From NCBI GenBank assembly GCA_024278935.1, contig JAJRSF010000041.1:1-64000 (forward strand): a DNA stretch of 64,000 nt, in the 5' to 3' direction. Made by a program: the position numbers and the translations under genes. Under the pieces are notes generated by a model. The model made no database searches and was not told where the DNA came from. It saw only the letters and a list, made by a program, of their open reading frames with translations. Positions 51,184 to 61,263 of the stretch are shown in pieces (position 1 is the first letter of the stretch; each line of letters opens with the position of its first letter). This stretch comes from Candidatus Zixiibacteriota bacterium. GTDB lineage: Bacteria; Zixibacteria; MSB-5A5; GN15; FEB-12.

Positions 51184-52443
51184 GTGGAGCAAAGTTTTAG
51201 CCCAGAAGTTCTGAAAGAATTCGATAGACAGTGGAAAATAATCTCTCGGGGTGCTGTTGATATACTACCCGAAGGAGAGTTTCAAAATAGATTAAAACAG
51301 TCAATTGCTGATAATAAACCGCTCAGAGTCAAACAAGGATTCGACCCAACATCACCGGATATTCATTTAGGCCACACCGTCGGAATCAGGAAATTAAAAC
51401 AGTTTCAGGATTTAGGCCATCAGGTAGTCCTCATTATAGGAGACTACACAGCCTTAGTTGGTGACCCATCGGGGCAGTCAGCTACGAGACCATCGTTGTC
51501 TTATGAAGATATCATGAAAAACGCGGAGACTTATCAGGACCAGTTTTTCAAAATTTTAGATAAATCCAAAACTGAAATTTGCCATAACAGTGACTGGTTT
51601 AAAAAGATGAATTTTAATGAGATAATGCATCTTGCTACTAAGTTTACTGTTGCTCGAATTCTTGAACGTGATGATTTCACCAAGAGAATGAAAGCCAACA
51701 CGCCGATTTCGATTCATGAACTTTTTTACCCACTTATGCAAGGTTACGATTCTGTTGCAATGAAATCAGACCTCGAGCTTGGCGGAACAGAACAGACATT
51801 TAATCTTTTGGCAGGTCGTACGATTCAAGAAGCATATGGCATGAAAGCACAGCTTGTCTTGACTATGCCATTGCTCGTTGGACTAGATGGTGAAAAGAAA
51901 ATGTCAAAATCTCTCGGCAACTATATTGGTATAGATGAACCTGCTCGTGAGATCTTTGGCAAGTCGATGTCGATCCCTGATAATTTGATTTACAATTACT
52001 TTGAACTTGCTACAGAAGTCTCTTTTGAAAAGTTAGAAGATGTTAAGCAACAACTGAACGACTCATCTGTAAACCCGATGATTATTAAAAAAGAACTAGG
52101 TGAGACTATTGTAGATATGTACAACCCTGAAGGTTCCGGCAGACAAGCGAGAGAAGAGTTCGAACGAGTATTCTCACAGAAAAAGCTCCCTGATGTTATC
52201 CCTGAGATTGATGAGTCCAAATTAGTTGAGTTGGAAATCGACCCGAGAAAAATCTATGTAGTACATCTTATAGCCAAAAATAAAATGTCTAAGTCTAATT
52301 CCGAAGCTCGGAAACTAACTGTTGGCGGTGGTGTTTCAATAAATGATTCAAAAATAACTGACCCGAATCATGAATTCGACTTGATCGAAGATATTATTTT
52401 AAAAGTCGGTAAAAGAAGATATTTGAAGATTTTAAAAAAATAA
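51184..52443 (+). CDS. tyrS: Tyrosyl-tRNA synthetase
   Basis: The protein has 419 residues from a GTG start with AAAGGAG upstream. It is a class I synthetase with the HIGH-like HLGH in PTSPDIHLGHTVG, the tyrosine-site segment GDYTALVGDPSGQSATRP, and KKMSKSLGNYIG carrying the KMSKS loop. A C-terminal S4-type RNA-binding domain (KMSKSNSEARKLTVGGGVSIN) completes it. It attaches tyrosine to tRNA-Tyr in the cytoplasm. The length fits the longer TyrS subfamily. Confidence 0.96.
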   Translation: MEQSFSPEVLKEFDRQWKIISRGAVDILPEGEFQNRLKQSIADNKPLRVKQGFDPTSPDIHLGHTVGIRKLKQFQDLGHQVVLIIGDYTALVGDPSGQSATRPSLSYEDIMKNAETYQDQFFKILDKSKTEICHNSDWFKKMNFNEIMHLATKFTVARILERDDFTKRMKANTPISIHELFYPLMQGYDSVAMKSDLELGGTEQTFNLLAGRTIQEAYGMKAQLVLTMPLLVGLDGEKKMSKSLGNYIGIDEPAREIFGKSMSIPDNLIYNYFELATEVSFEKLEDVKQQLNDSSVNPMIIKKELGETIVDMYNPEGSGRQAREEFERVFSQKKLPDVIPEIDESKLVELEIDPRKIYVVHLIAKNKMSKSNSEARKLTVGGGVSINDSKITDPNHEFDLIEDIILKVGKRRYLKILKK

Positions 52444-52510
52444 GTGCATCATATAAGCAGTTTAGTTGTTAAAGCTTAGTAAGTTAAACTGATAACAAAG
52501 AGAAAATATA

Positions 52511-54160
52511 TTGACTCATAAGATATTAAAAACAGCCCTGTTGCTTTTGTGCGTTCAGGTCGTTGGTTGTTCCACGAGCAAGCTACATAATAATATTGTA
52601 GATGTCCGTGCCGAAGAACCGATTTTAAAGACAGCAGTTCTTGAAGAAAAATCTGAATACAACGATGATTTTGAAGATGTTAGCTATAGTGCATATAATC
52701 ATTATATTCAGGGGATATTTCTAGAGTCTGAAGACCCTCCTGATATTCCTGCTGCTGCGGAACACTATAAACGCGCCCTACAATACCACCCAAATTCACA
52801 TCAACTGATTTATTCGCTGGCTAATACATATATGAGCATGCGTATGTTTCCCGAAACTGTTGAATTACTTGAAAGAATAAAACCTGCCGATAAAAAAGTC
52901 CTCATGATGCTAGGTATTGGCTACCTGCAAACGAGAAAACAGGACTCTGCCAAACATGTCTACGAGAAACTTGCTCAAGTTGCACCGAATGAGCCTACAT
53001 CGTATCATTATCTTTCAAGTTTTTATACAAACTCCAATAACAAAGATTCTCTTATGTGGGCGTATGAAAACCTTTCACGGCTTTTACCTTTTAATCATAT
53101 GTACTGGCTGGAACTTGGTAAATTAAAAGCTGAGAAGGGTGAGTTCAAAGAAGCTAAAATAAATTTCCAAAAATCACTTGAAAAAAATAGCAGTAAATCA
53201 AATATCCTCTCCTATGTCGGTTTAGCTGAAATGTATAAGATTGAACATCAGATGGACTCTGTTCTGATTACCTATAAAAGAGCCCTAGAGGTAGACTCCA
53301 CCAATGCAGCTCTGAACACCGACGTTGCTATGATGTATGCCCAACTTGATTCATTAGAAAAGGCAATTCCGTATGCGTCTAAAGCAGTACAATATAACCC
53401 TGATGATTTGATGGGACTGAGGCGACTGGGCATTATCTATTTTGGAACCCAAAAATTTGATTCTGCTGAAACTGTTTTCACCGAAATGGTCAATAGAGGC
53501 GACAGAGATTACCTGAATCATTTTTATCTCGGTCGTATCGCTGCCCAACGTGAGGATTATAATATCGCTATTGATGAATTTAAAATCATGGTACAGCTCA
53601 ACGATTCGATGCCTGAACATTGGATGGATTTAGGATACGCCTATAAAAAAATCGGTGATGTCCCTCATGAAATCCTTGCATATAAAACCGGGGTTTCAAA
53701 GACTCCTGACAGAGACGGCCAAACAAAACTTCTTTTTTCATTAGGGAACGCTTACGAACAAAATGATATGTTTGATTCTGCTTTTGTTACTTTTGAAAAG
53801 TTACTTGAACTATCACCGGATCATCATCAAACAATGAATTACTTAGGCTATTTACTTGCTGAAAAAGGTGTCCAACTTAAGTATGCCAAAAAGCTTATTG
53901 AGAAAGCTTTAAAACTTGATCCAAACAATGCTGCCTATTTAGATAGTTACGGTTGGGTCTACTTTAAACTTTCTGAGAATAAAAAAGCTGTCAAATATTT
54001 GAAGAAAGCTGCTGAACTTCAAAACGATTATGTTATCTACCAACATTTAGGTGATGCTTATAATGCAAAAGGTGACTCTGAAAAAGCAGTTGAATGGTGG
54101 ACCAAAGCTCTAGAGTTAAGCCCTGACAATAAAGAGATTAAAAATAAACTAAAGAAATAA
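52511..54160 (+). CDS. TPR-repeat lipoprotein
   Basis: The protein has 549 residues from a TTG start; the lipobox VVGC is at about residue 20. At least eleven tetratricopeptide units follow (for example AAEHYKRALQYHPNSHQLIY, AKINFQKSLEKNSSKSNIL, AVKYLKKAAELQNDYVIYQH). The C-terminal repeats carry the pattern NYLGYLLAEKG and DSYGWVYFKL, as in lipoproteins of many Gram-negative bacteria. It is probably a periplasmic scaffold at the outer membrane. The Ig-like lipoprotein gene follows by nine bases. Confidence 0.9.
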   Translation: MTHKILKTALLLLCVQVVGCSTSKLHNNIVDVRAEEPILKTAVLEEKSEYNDDFEDVSYSAYNHYIQGIFLESEDPPDIPAAAEHYKRALQYHPNSHQLIYSLANTYMSMRMFPETVELLERIKPADKKVLMMLGIGYLQTRKQDSAKHVYEKLAQVAPNEPTSYHYLSSFYTNSNNKDSLMWAYENLSRLLPFNHMYWLELGKLKAEKGEFKEAKINFQKSLEKNSSKSNILSYVGLAEMYKIEHQMDSVLITYKRALEVDSTNAALNTDVAMMYAQLDSLEKAIPYASKAVQYNPDDLMGLRRLGIIYFGTQKFDSAETVFTEMVNRGDRDYLNHFYLGRIAAQREDYNIAIDEFKIMVQLNDSMPEHWMDLGYAYKKIGDVPHEILAYKTGVSKTPDRDGQTKLLFSLGNAYEQNDMFDSAFVTFEKLLELSPDHHQTMNYLGYLLAEKGVQLKYAKKLIEKALKLDPNNAAYLDSYGWVYFKLSENKKAVKYLKKAAELQNDYVIYQHLGDAYNAKGDSEKAVEWWTKALELSPDNKEIKNKLKK

Positions 54161-54169
54161 AAGAGTAAA

Positions 54170-55855
54170 ATGGATTTTGCTCCATCTGTAAAACAGACAT
54201 TATTGATACTCACTTTACTATGTTGCCTAGGCTGTGCCGAGATAGGACCACCTCCCGGTGGTGAAGTAGACAAAGTCAAACCTCGTATTCTCGAATCAAT
54301 TCCGGCAAACGGTTCTACTAATGTAGAAGTTAGTAATACAATTATTATCCGTTTTTCTGAGCGGATTAACACGCGAAACTTAAAACGATCAATATATATT
54401 TCTCCTCGTTTAATTGATGAGCCTACTGTCAAATGGAAATCTGACCAAGTCACAATTACTCTGCCAGATTCATTTGCTGTTAATCAAACGTATATAATTT
54501 CATTTCCCGATGATGTTCGTGACTTAAGAAATAACCCTCTAGACTCTGGCTCTGTCATAGCCTTTACAACTGGCGAAACGCTTTCAAGTGGAAAAATCGA
54601 AGGGAACGTTGTTGACCAACAAAACCAACCACAGAATAATATTGTAACTGCCTTATATAGTAAAGCAGACTTGGATAATAAGATTATCGACTCGCTCTAT
54701 CCATTGTACTTGAGTGTTACAAACAATGATGGTTACTTTTCATTTCAATTTATACCCGAAGGCGAGTATCTGCTTCTTGCTTTTACAGACAAGAACAAAA
54801 ATGACAAACTGGACATTGCACAAGAACTATACGGCATGACTGACCGTGCTATTATGCTAGACTCATCGCAAAAGGTAATGAGTGATTTACAAATCACATT
54901 ATCAGCACATACCGAGACTGACTTAGAATTATTGTCGGTACGACAGACAAATAGTAATCTGATCAAAATTGATTTTAACAACAGAATTGAAGTACAGCAC
55001 GACCAGAATCTATTTAACATAAGTCTTCAAAAATATTCTGATAGTTCCAAAGTTTACAACCTCACATATTTAATCAGACCTGACTCGACATATACAAATT
55101 CTATTGAAGCATATTTTGGAGTTATGGATACTGGCTCATACAAACTTAATTTCAGACAAACTGCCAATGATACAGTCATAACTTTTGATTCTATCAAAGT
55201 AAAACTGACTGATGATAAGACTAACCCGTCGATTAAACAGTTTCATCCTGAAGGCATAAAGATATTCAAAGATAGTGCTAATATCTATATGCAGTTTTCA
55301 GAACCACTGGACACATCACAAATTTCAAGTGAAACATTTTATCTTTTAGATAATGATAGTAATTTCGTTCTTCCTAAATTTGAATTTTCAAACCAAAGTT
55401 TCTGTAAGTTTTCACCTGACTTTTTACAGGATGATATCTCCCAATACAAATTATTTGTTTCCGAATTCGACATCGTTGACCTTGCCGGAAACAAGATGGG
55501 GGACAGCACAGCCTTTAAAATTATTAACCTTATCAACCAAGATTCCCTCGGGGTAATAAGAGGAACCGTCACGTTGTCTGAACAATTTCAAGCATATCAA
55601 AATATAAACCTATCATACCGTAACATTGAAACAAATCAGATTTTCAAGCAACAACTTTCTGATAATTCATTTGAGAATCTCCTGCCGCAGGGAAAGTATT
55701 TTCTGAGTGGATATATTGATATTGACAACAACAACAAAAGAGATTTTGGAGATGTTTCTTCTTTGAAATTTGCCGAGCCTACTGTTATGTATGCTGATAC
55801 TATTAAAATAAGAGCACGATTTGAAACTACTGATATAAGATTGGAGTTCAAATAA
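54170..55855 (+). CDS. Ig-like (SbsA/Big_5) domain lipoprotein
   Basis: The protein has 561 residues. The lipobox CCLGC is followed by IGPPPGGEVDKVKPRI, the PP-GG-type start typical of FCB-group Ig-like lipoproteins. The first Ig-like domain has SIPANGSTNVEVSNTIIIRF. Later segments include a carboxypeptidase-regulatory-like domain (GKIEGNVVDQQNQPQ ... GYFSFQFIPEGEYLLLAF) and another Ig-like module (QFHPEGIKIFKDSANIYMQF). Probably outer-membrane associated. The MscS gene follows one base after the stop. Confidence 0.88.
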   Translation: MDFAPSVKQTLLILTLLCCLGCAEIGPPPGGEVDKVKPRILESIPANGSTNVEVSNTIIIRFSERINTRNLKRSIYISPRLIDEPTVKWKSDQVTITLPDSFAVNQTYIISFPDDVRDLRNNPLDSGSVIAFTTGETLSSGKIEGNVVDQQNQPQNNIVTALYSKADLDNKIIDSLYPLYLSVTNNDGYFSFQFIPEGEYLLLAFTDKNKNDKLDIAQELYGMTDRAIMLDSSQKVMSDLQITLSAHTETDLELLSVRQTNSNLIKIDFNNRIEVQHDQNLFNISLQKYSDSSKVYNLTYLIRPDSTYTNSIEAYFGVMDTGSYKLNFRQTANDTVITFDSIKVKLTDDKTNPSIKQFHPEGIKIFKDSANIYMQFSEPLDTSQISSETFYLLDNDSNFVLPKFEFSNQSFCKFSPDFLQDDISQYKLFVSEFDIVDLAGNKMGDSTAFKIINLINQDSLGVIRGTVTLSEQFQAYQNINLSYRNIETNQIFKQQLSDNSFENLLPQGKYFLSGYIDIDNNNKRDFGDVSSLKFAEPTVMYADTIKIRARFETTDIRLEFK

Positions 55856-55856
55856 T

Positions 55857-56945
55857 ATGATAGAACTACTTGAAAAGATACCGGTCGAACCGTTGATGCA
55901 AAAATTCATCGGCGTCGGAATAATTATTTTAGCTACTTTCATTGTTGTCTTCATAGTAAGAATCACGTTAAGACTTCTTATTACAAAGATTACTGATAAA
56001 ACAAAAACAAAACTTGATGACACCTTGGTAGCAATTATTTCTAGGCCTATTGTCATGCTAATCTATTTGTTCGGTGCATCGGTTTTATTTAATTACATTC
56101 AAGCATTACTTATTGAAAGTGTCGGCGAACAGGTATTTAATTTCTTTGATGCTCTTATTTATGGTCTTGGTGTAATTGTTGTCGCATCACTAATTACCAC
56201 AATATTCACCGCACTCGTAAATTGGTACAGTTCAACTATCGCACCTAACACAGAAACAAAAGTAAACGATGAGTTCATGCCGCTGCTTGACAGAGCCTTA
56301 AAAATAATTGTTTACACATTGGCAACACTCATAATTTTAGATCATTTCAAAGTTGATGTCAAAGGGCTTATCGCTGTCTTAGGAATCGGTTCGTTGGCTA
56401 TTGCATTAGCTGCTCAGGAGACGCTTGCCAACATGATTGGTGGATTTGTCATTATGATTGACAGACCTTTCCGTACGGGGGACTGGATTCAGTTTGAAGA
56501 TAACCGTATTTGTCAAGTTAATCAGATTGGCGTCCGTTCTACTAAATTACTTACAATTGAAAACACTCTCATCATCGTACCAAATGCAGAGCTGATGAAA
56601 TCGACGATTCATAATGTAACCTATCCGTTCCCTGAAATTAAATTTAAAATTGAAGTTGGTGTTGGATACGACTCGGATATTGAACTGGTGAAAAATATCT
56701 TGTTAGAGGAGGCGGGGAAGATGGAACATATTCTTAAAAACCCAAAACCAATTTTTCGTTTTGAAGAATTCGGAGATAGTTCTCTTAATGTTATCTTAAT
56801 CTGTTCTGTCCCGGAAGTATCGTACAAATTTGATACTGCCAGTCAACTTAGAGTTAAAATATTAAATAGGTTCAGAGTAGAAAACATAGAGATACCATTT
56901 CCTCAAAGAGTCTTAACATTTGTGAATAATCCAGATAAGCTATAG
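55857..56945 (+). CDS. MscS-family mechanosensitive channel
   Basis: The protein has 362 residues with three to four N-terminal membrane segments. The pore helix and beta domain match MscS (GIGSLAIALAAQETLANMIGG, then DRPFRTGDWI and VNQIGVRSTKLLTIENTLIIVPNAEL). It releases solutes on osmotic downshock in the inner membrane. It is tightly packed between the Ig-like lipoprotein and a small lipoprotein. Confidence 0.94.
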   Translation: MIELLEKIPVEPLMQKFIGVGIIILATFIVVFIVRITLRLLITKITDKTKTKLDDTLVAIISRPIVMLIYLFGASVLFNYIQALLIESVGEQVFNFFDALIYGLGVIVVASLITTIFTALVNWYSSTIAPNTETKVNDEFMPLLDRALKIIVYTLATLIILDHFKVDVKGLIAVLGIGSLAIALAAQETLANMIGGFVIMIDRPFRTGDWIQFEDNRICQVNQIGVRSTKLLTIENTLIIVPNAELMKSTIHNVTYPFPEIKFKIEVGVGYDSDIELVKNILLEEAGKMEHILKNPKPIFRFEEFGDSSLNVILICSVPEVSYKFDTASQLRVKILNRFRVENIEIPFPQRVLTFVNNPDKL

Positions 56946-56953
56946 GAGCATAT

Positions 56954-57489
56954 ATGAAATATTTCCTCACCATTGTTTTACTTCTTTTGATCTCTGCCGG
57001 TTGTACCGAACGAGTAACAAAACAATTTATCAGTGAAGAATCGGATTCAAGTTTGAAACAGCAAGTGATTGACAACTGGGTCATCAGTCCACCAAAACTT
57101 GTTGCTTACACAAACAAACGGCTTGACCAAATAGAAGATATCCCTTACTACTTTTGGTTAACATTAAAAACAAATTCTATAAAAAAATCTCAAGCAATAA
57201 CATGCTTTCTATTGATTCTGTAGGATTGGAATTTATCGAAATAGATTCAACTGTTTGGAGAACTCCAACCCGAGTGGTTCCATACAAACAATCTAAAGAT
57301 CAAACATATCTTGCTTTTGATTTTTTCAAAGACGAGGGTATCATGATACCGAATTCGGTATTAAAGATCAGAGTCTTTTTCGATGCTGTGCTAATTGACA
57401 CAGTCACAAACAGCAGAAAATCACACCCCGTTTCATTCACTATGAACCGTGAAGAGATTTCTCAAATGACCCCGTTTATGATTCAATAA
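56954..57489 (+). pseudogene. Small lipoprotein gene split by a frameshift at a poly-A run
   Basis: The first part, from ATG 56954, encodes a lipobox (ISAGC) and about 75 residues to YYFWLTLKTNS. It then meets seven A at 57181-57187, after which coding sense continues in another frame (KKISSNNMLSIDSVGLEFIE to the TAA at 57487). Joined at the A run they give one protein of about 178 residues with a beta-rich C-terminus. This may be a real frameshift, transcriptional slippage, or a homopolymer sequencing error. Family not recognised. Confidence 0.75.
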
Positions 57490-57501
57490 AAAAATCAAAA
57501 A

Positions 57502-57531
57502 AAAAGACAGAGATTAAAATCTCTGTCTTTT
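57502..57531. terminator. Bidirectional rho-independent terminator
   Basis: AAAAGACAGAGA and TCTCTGTCTTTT form a 12-13-bp perfect stem. It has A-rich sequence on the left and a T tract on the right, so it can stop transcription from the lipoprotein gene (plus) and the OmpA-family gene (minus). Confidence 0.9.
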
Positions 57532-57557
57532 CCAATTTTTTTATAAACCAATAAAAC

Positions 57558-58151
57558 TTAATTCATCGGTCCCCATACAGTAAGAGTCACGCGACGATTT
57601 TTTGAAGAAGAAGACATTTCGCCTGAATCAGCTGATGGTTTGTTTTCACCATGAGAGATGACAAACATGCGGTACAATGCAATACCAAAACGTTCGGATA
57701 AGAATCTTTTAGATGATTCCGCACGTTGTTGACCGAGCATTAAGTTATAATTAGTGCTTCCAGTTTTGTCAGTATGTCCAACGATTTCAACAACAGAACC
57801 AGGGTTCTGTTCCATTTTGTCACCGGCTTCACTTAGAATCTGTTCAGCAGCACCATTAACGTCAGATTTGTCAAAATCAAAATTTAATTCACCAGTCCAA
57901 ATAACTTGGTAGTTTTCAAAACCTTTAGCTTTGTTGATAGCCATGTCAGTTTTTGAATCAAGTTCAGATGCTAATGAACGAAGTTTTGTGATTTCAGAAG
58001 CATTGCCATCTGTTTTGTCACGAAGGGTTCCCATTTCAGCAGCAGTGCGTGATTCAGAATCTTGAATCTGTTGTGCAACATAGTCTTTGTTTACACCACA
58101 ACCGACAAACATAAGTGTCAGTGCGAGTAAAGCGATTGTAAATATTTTCAT
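57558..58151 (-). CDS. OmpA-family (Pal-like) lipoprotein
   Basis: The protein has 197 residues. The lipobox MFVGCG is followed by a short coiled-coil segment (residues about 25-80). An OmpA-like peptidoglycan-binding domain follows, with NFDFDKSDVNGAAEQIL, EIVGHTDKTGSTNYN and LGQQRAESSKRFL, and the expected NRRVTL near the end. It anchors the outer membrane to peptidoglycan. It is a single gene with its own terminator, 98 bp from the ABC transporter genes. Confidence 0.92.
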   Translation of the reverse strand: MKIFTIALLALTLMFVGCGVNKDYVAQQIQDSESRTAAEMGTLRDKTDGNASEITKLRSLASELDSKTDMAINKAKGFENYQVIWTGELNFDFDKSDVNGAAEQILSEAGDKMEQNPGSVVEIVGHTDKTGSTNYNLMLGQQRAESSKRFLSERFGIALYRMFVISHGENKPSADSGEMSSSSKNRRVTLTVWGPMN

Positions 58152-58249
58152 AATTCTTCACCTTTCAATTACTATTATAATTACATATTACCTATTTTCC
58201 TGACAATAAACATTGAAATATATTTAAAGCAACCTAAAATCTCAATAAT

Positions 58250-59065
58250 TTATTGTTTAATTCCACCGGCGGTAATCCCTGAAACTATCTGCTTTTGCAT
58301 TATAATAAAGACAATCAAGACCGGAATGACCGCAATCGCCGAACCTGCCATAAGGTGCTGCCAATCAATCGCTTGATGTCCCTGCATAAGTGCTAGAGCA
58401 ACCGGTAATGTCCTGACAGAATCGGACTGAGTCAGAATAAACGGAAATAAAAATGAGTTCCAATTTGTAAAAAAGACCTGAATTGCTAATACTGCCAAAA
58501 CAGGTTTACATAACGGCATGACAATTCGAAAAAGAATCCGCATCTCACCGGCACCGTCAATACGGGCAGCTTCTTCCATAGACGGCGGAATCGCTTCGAT
58601 ATATTGCTTGACCAAAAAGATTCCAATTGGGTTCACAAGCCAGGGGAGAATCAAAGCAAAATAAGAATCGTAGATTCCAAATTTGACCATCAACAGATAC
58701 ATTGGAATAATTATAATATGAATCGGAATCATCAGAATCAAAATGACAGAAATAAATAACAACTTGTTTACAATATAATCATACCGAGCAATCGTGTATG
58801 CCGTCATAAAACAAAAAATAATATTACCAACCGTTACAACCAAACCAACCAAAACAGAATTGAAAAGATACTGTCCAATCTTAGATGTCGCAAACAGATC
58901 AAGATAATTCTGGAACGAAAATGAACTAGTGAACAAATTTTCAAATGCAACAGAGTTGCCCGATTCCATTAACGACACACGAAACATCCAAAGCAAAGGG
59001 AAAATCATAACCGCTAATATAAGTAACAGCATACTATATCGAATCAGCTTACGAATAATTTTCAT
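58250..59065 (-). CDS. Carbohydrate ABC transporter permease (MalG type)
   Basis: The protein has 271 residues with six membrane segments and the permease EAA loop EEAARIDGAGEMRILFRIVMP, which contacts the ATPase. MalG/UgpE type. Its start overlaps the stop of the preceding permease gene (one-base overlap at 59065). The ATPase subunit is not encoded in the window and is probably shared from elsewhere. The sugar is unknown. Confidence 0.94.
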   Translation of the reverse strand: MKIIRKLIRYSMLLLILAVMIFPLLWMFRVSLMESGNSVAFENLFTSSFSFQNYLDLFATSKIGQYLFNSVLVGLVVTVGNIIFCFMTAYTIARYDYIVNKLLFISVILILMIPIHIIIIPMYLLMVKFGIYDSYFALILPWLVNPIGIFLVKQYIEAIPPSMEEAARIDGAGEMRILFRIVMPLCKPVLAVLAIQVFFTNWNSFLFPFILTQSDSVRTLPVALALMQGHQAIDWQHLMAGSAIAVIPVLIVFIIMQKQIVSGITAGGIKQ

Positions 59066-59931
59066 TATACAGTCCCTCGATTTTTCAAAAGTCTAAATTG
59101 TAAAAACGAGAACACAGCAACAATGAGGAAAAGTATATATGCTGCCGCCGATGCGTAGCCAAAATTAAATTTAGTTGTCAGACCTGACTCATAGATAAAG
59201 TAAACCATAGTTGAAGTTTCAAACTTCCCTTGAGTCATAACAAATATTTCGACAAAAACTTGAAATGATTTTATCGAATTGATAACTAAAATAAACAAAG
59301 CGACAGGTTTTAAAAGAGGAAGTGTTATTGAGAAAAACTGACGAACCTGACCGGCTCCCTGAATCTTTGCCGCTTCGTATAATTCTTGCGGGATTGATTT
59401 TAGTCCTGCCAAAAATATCAGCATATAATATCCGACTGCCATCCATATATCCATTGCCATAATAGAATATAAGGCAGTCGAACTATCTAACAAAAACCCA
59501 TGTTGCGGTGGCGTAAAACCAAGCATCTCGGCAAGCAGTGCGATATAACCACCTCGTTGGAAAAGATTTGTGAAAATGAGAGCAACGACAACCATCGATG
59601 TTATCGACGGTAAAAAATATCCGGCTCGAAAAAGTCCCCGACCTTTAAACTGTTTATTAACTAGAAGTGCTAAGAGAAGTGCAACAATAGTTGTTACCGG
59701 AATCGTACCAAGAACAAAAATAGATGTGTTCTTTAATGCGGTCAGAAAACTCTCATCTGAAAGAAGAGCAATATAATTATCAAAGCCAACCCACTGCCAT
59801 GTTTTTGACAAGAGCTGTCTATCGGTAAACCCAACAACAAACGAATAGATTATAGGGTAGAGCCAAAACAACAGAAGAGTCACAATCCATGGGAGAGCAA
59901 GAAGTAGTGCTGTTGTTTTTTTGTGTTGCAT
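59065..59931 (-). CDS. Carbohydrate ABC transporter permease (MalF/UgpA type)
   Basis: The protein has 288 residues with six membrane segments and the EAA loop YEAAKIQGAGQVRQFFSITLPLL. It opens with the usual cytoplasmic start and PWIVTLLLFWLYPIIYSF. It is three bases after the binding-protein gene and overlaps the next permease gene. Together the two permeases form the channel of a CUT1-type importer. Confidence 0.94.
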   Translation of the reverse strand: MQHKKTTALLLALPWIVTLLLFWLYPIIYSFVVGFTDRQLLSKTWQWVGFDNYIALLSDESFLTALKNTSIFVLGTIPVTTIVALLLALLVNKQFKGRGLFRAGYFLPSITSMVVVALIFTNLFQRGGYIALLAEMLGFTPPQHGFLLDSSTALYSIMAMDIWMAVGYYMLIFLAGLKSIPQELYEAAKIQGAGQVRQFFSITLPLLKPVALFILVINSIKSFQVFVEIFVMTQGKFETSTMVYFIYESGLTTKFNFGYASAAAYILFLIVAVFSFLQFRLLKNRGTV

Positions 59932-59934
59932 CTT

Positions 59935-61137
59935 CTACCGAGCTGCTTCGATTTTTTTACGAGCTTTTAGCAGAGCCGTGCCGGGTTCAACGCCATTGAA
60001 AAGAGCATCTTCAACAGCCTTCTCAATAAAAGATTCATAGACAACCCAATTTGGATCGACCGGAGGATGATTTGCTATTTTCAGTTGTTTGATAAAAGTC
60101 TGCAAGTGCGTGTTCGATTTAAAATACTCATCTTCTGTTGCTGTTTTACTCGATGGATTAGCAGAACGGTTCGCTTGGCAAAATTTGACCTGATTTTCTG
60201 GAGAGGTTATAAAGTCTATAAATTTTTGAGCAGCTTCTTTTTGTTTCGACGCAGAATTTATTGCTAAGAACTCACCACCCATAAATGATCTCCCCGGATA
60301 TTTATCACCCGGTATGAGAGTTGACATCAGATTAAAATCTAACTTTTCATTCTCAATCCTTTTGAGCAACCAGTCACCGGAAAGAACAAATCCAACTTTA
60401 CCATCAAGGAAGGCATCTTCGATACCACGTTGATTGGCGACATACCCGCAAGAGTCATGTAGTTCTTTATAGTAGTTCAAAGCTTTAACTGCATAGTCAG
60501 AAGCTAACAAACAAAGACGGTTATCATCGGAAAATATCTGCGCATCAAATGACCAGGAAAAAGGAAGATACTTTTTGTACGAACGATGTTTCTCAGGAGC
60601 GTTTGAACCAAACCCATATATTTTTTTAGAGAGTGAATCAACTTTATAGACCGCTTCTTTAAATTGGCCTAAAGAAATCGGAGCAAAAGTTTCAGCGTAC
60701 CCGGCTTTATTTAAAAGATCTCTGTTACCAAAAATTACTCGAGTTCCCAAAAACCAAGGTTTGGCGTAAACTTTACTTTGAAATGTCGCCATCTCCCAGC
60801 CATGAAATTCTTGCTGGGCAGCATCGTCAACTTTTATTTCACTTAAATGTCCATTGACCGCAAACTCGGCAATCCAGTCGGAACCAAGCTCGACAATATC
60901 GGGACCATTGCCCGAAGCAAAGGCAATAACAATTTTTTCATGCCCATTTGCCCATGTAAGGTCTGTAAGTTCTACAGCTATATCTGAATTTTGCTTTTCA
61001 AATTCTTCTACCATTTCTTCAATAACAGGCTTAATCGTAGGGTCAGTCCAAAACTGCCACCAACTGATAGTTGTCTTTGCTGAAAGAAGTTGTGATTGTA
61101 ATAATATGAGGGCGAACGTTAAAAGTATCTTTTTCAT
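59935..61137 (-). CDS. Extracellular solute-binding protein (family 1, sugar)
   Basis: The protein has 400 residues with a signal peptide ending QLLSAK. The family-1 binding-protein pattern is clear: TISWWQFWTDPTIKPVIEEM, ENPDIVELGSDWIAEFA-like GNGPDIVELGSDW, and AQKFIDFITSPENQVKF near the end. It collects a carbohydrate in the periplasm and delivers it to the two permeases downstream. It is the first gene of the minus-strand operon. Confidence 0.93.
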   Translation of the reverse strand: MKKILLTFALILLQSQLLSAKTTISWWQFWTDPTIKPVIEEMVEEFEKQNSDIAVELTDLTWANGHEKIVIAFASGNGPDIVELGSDWIAEFAVNGHLSEIKVDDAAQQEFHGWEMATFQSKVYAKPWFLGTRVIFGNRDLLNKAGYAETFAPISLGQFKEAVYKVDSLSKKIYGFGSNAPEKHRSYKKYLPFSWSFDAQIFSDDNRLCLLASDYAVKALNYYKELHDSCGYVANQRGIEDAFLDGKVGFVLSGDWLLKRIENEKLDFNLMSTLIPGDKYPGRSFMGGEFLAINSASKQKEAAQKFIDFITSPENQVKFCQANRSANPSSKTATEDEYFKSNTHLQTFIKQLKIANHPPVDPNWVVYESFIEKAVEDALFNGVEPGTALLKARKKIEAAR

Positions 61138-61263
61138 TTCTATTCCTGTTTTTAAATTTAACGGAAAATATTAAGTTTCTTTCCCTTTGTAAATAAAAAA
61201 ATTCAGCTAATTATCTTCACATTTTTTAGTTGAACCTCAATGCCAACGGAGTTATGCTATAGA

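Noticed and set aside
58250-61137. Sugar ABC genes as a complete importer
   Set aside because: No ATPase subunit is encoded in the window; only the binding protein and two permeases are supported.
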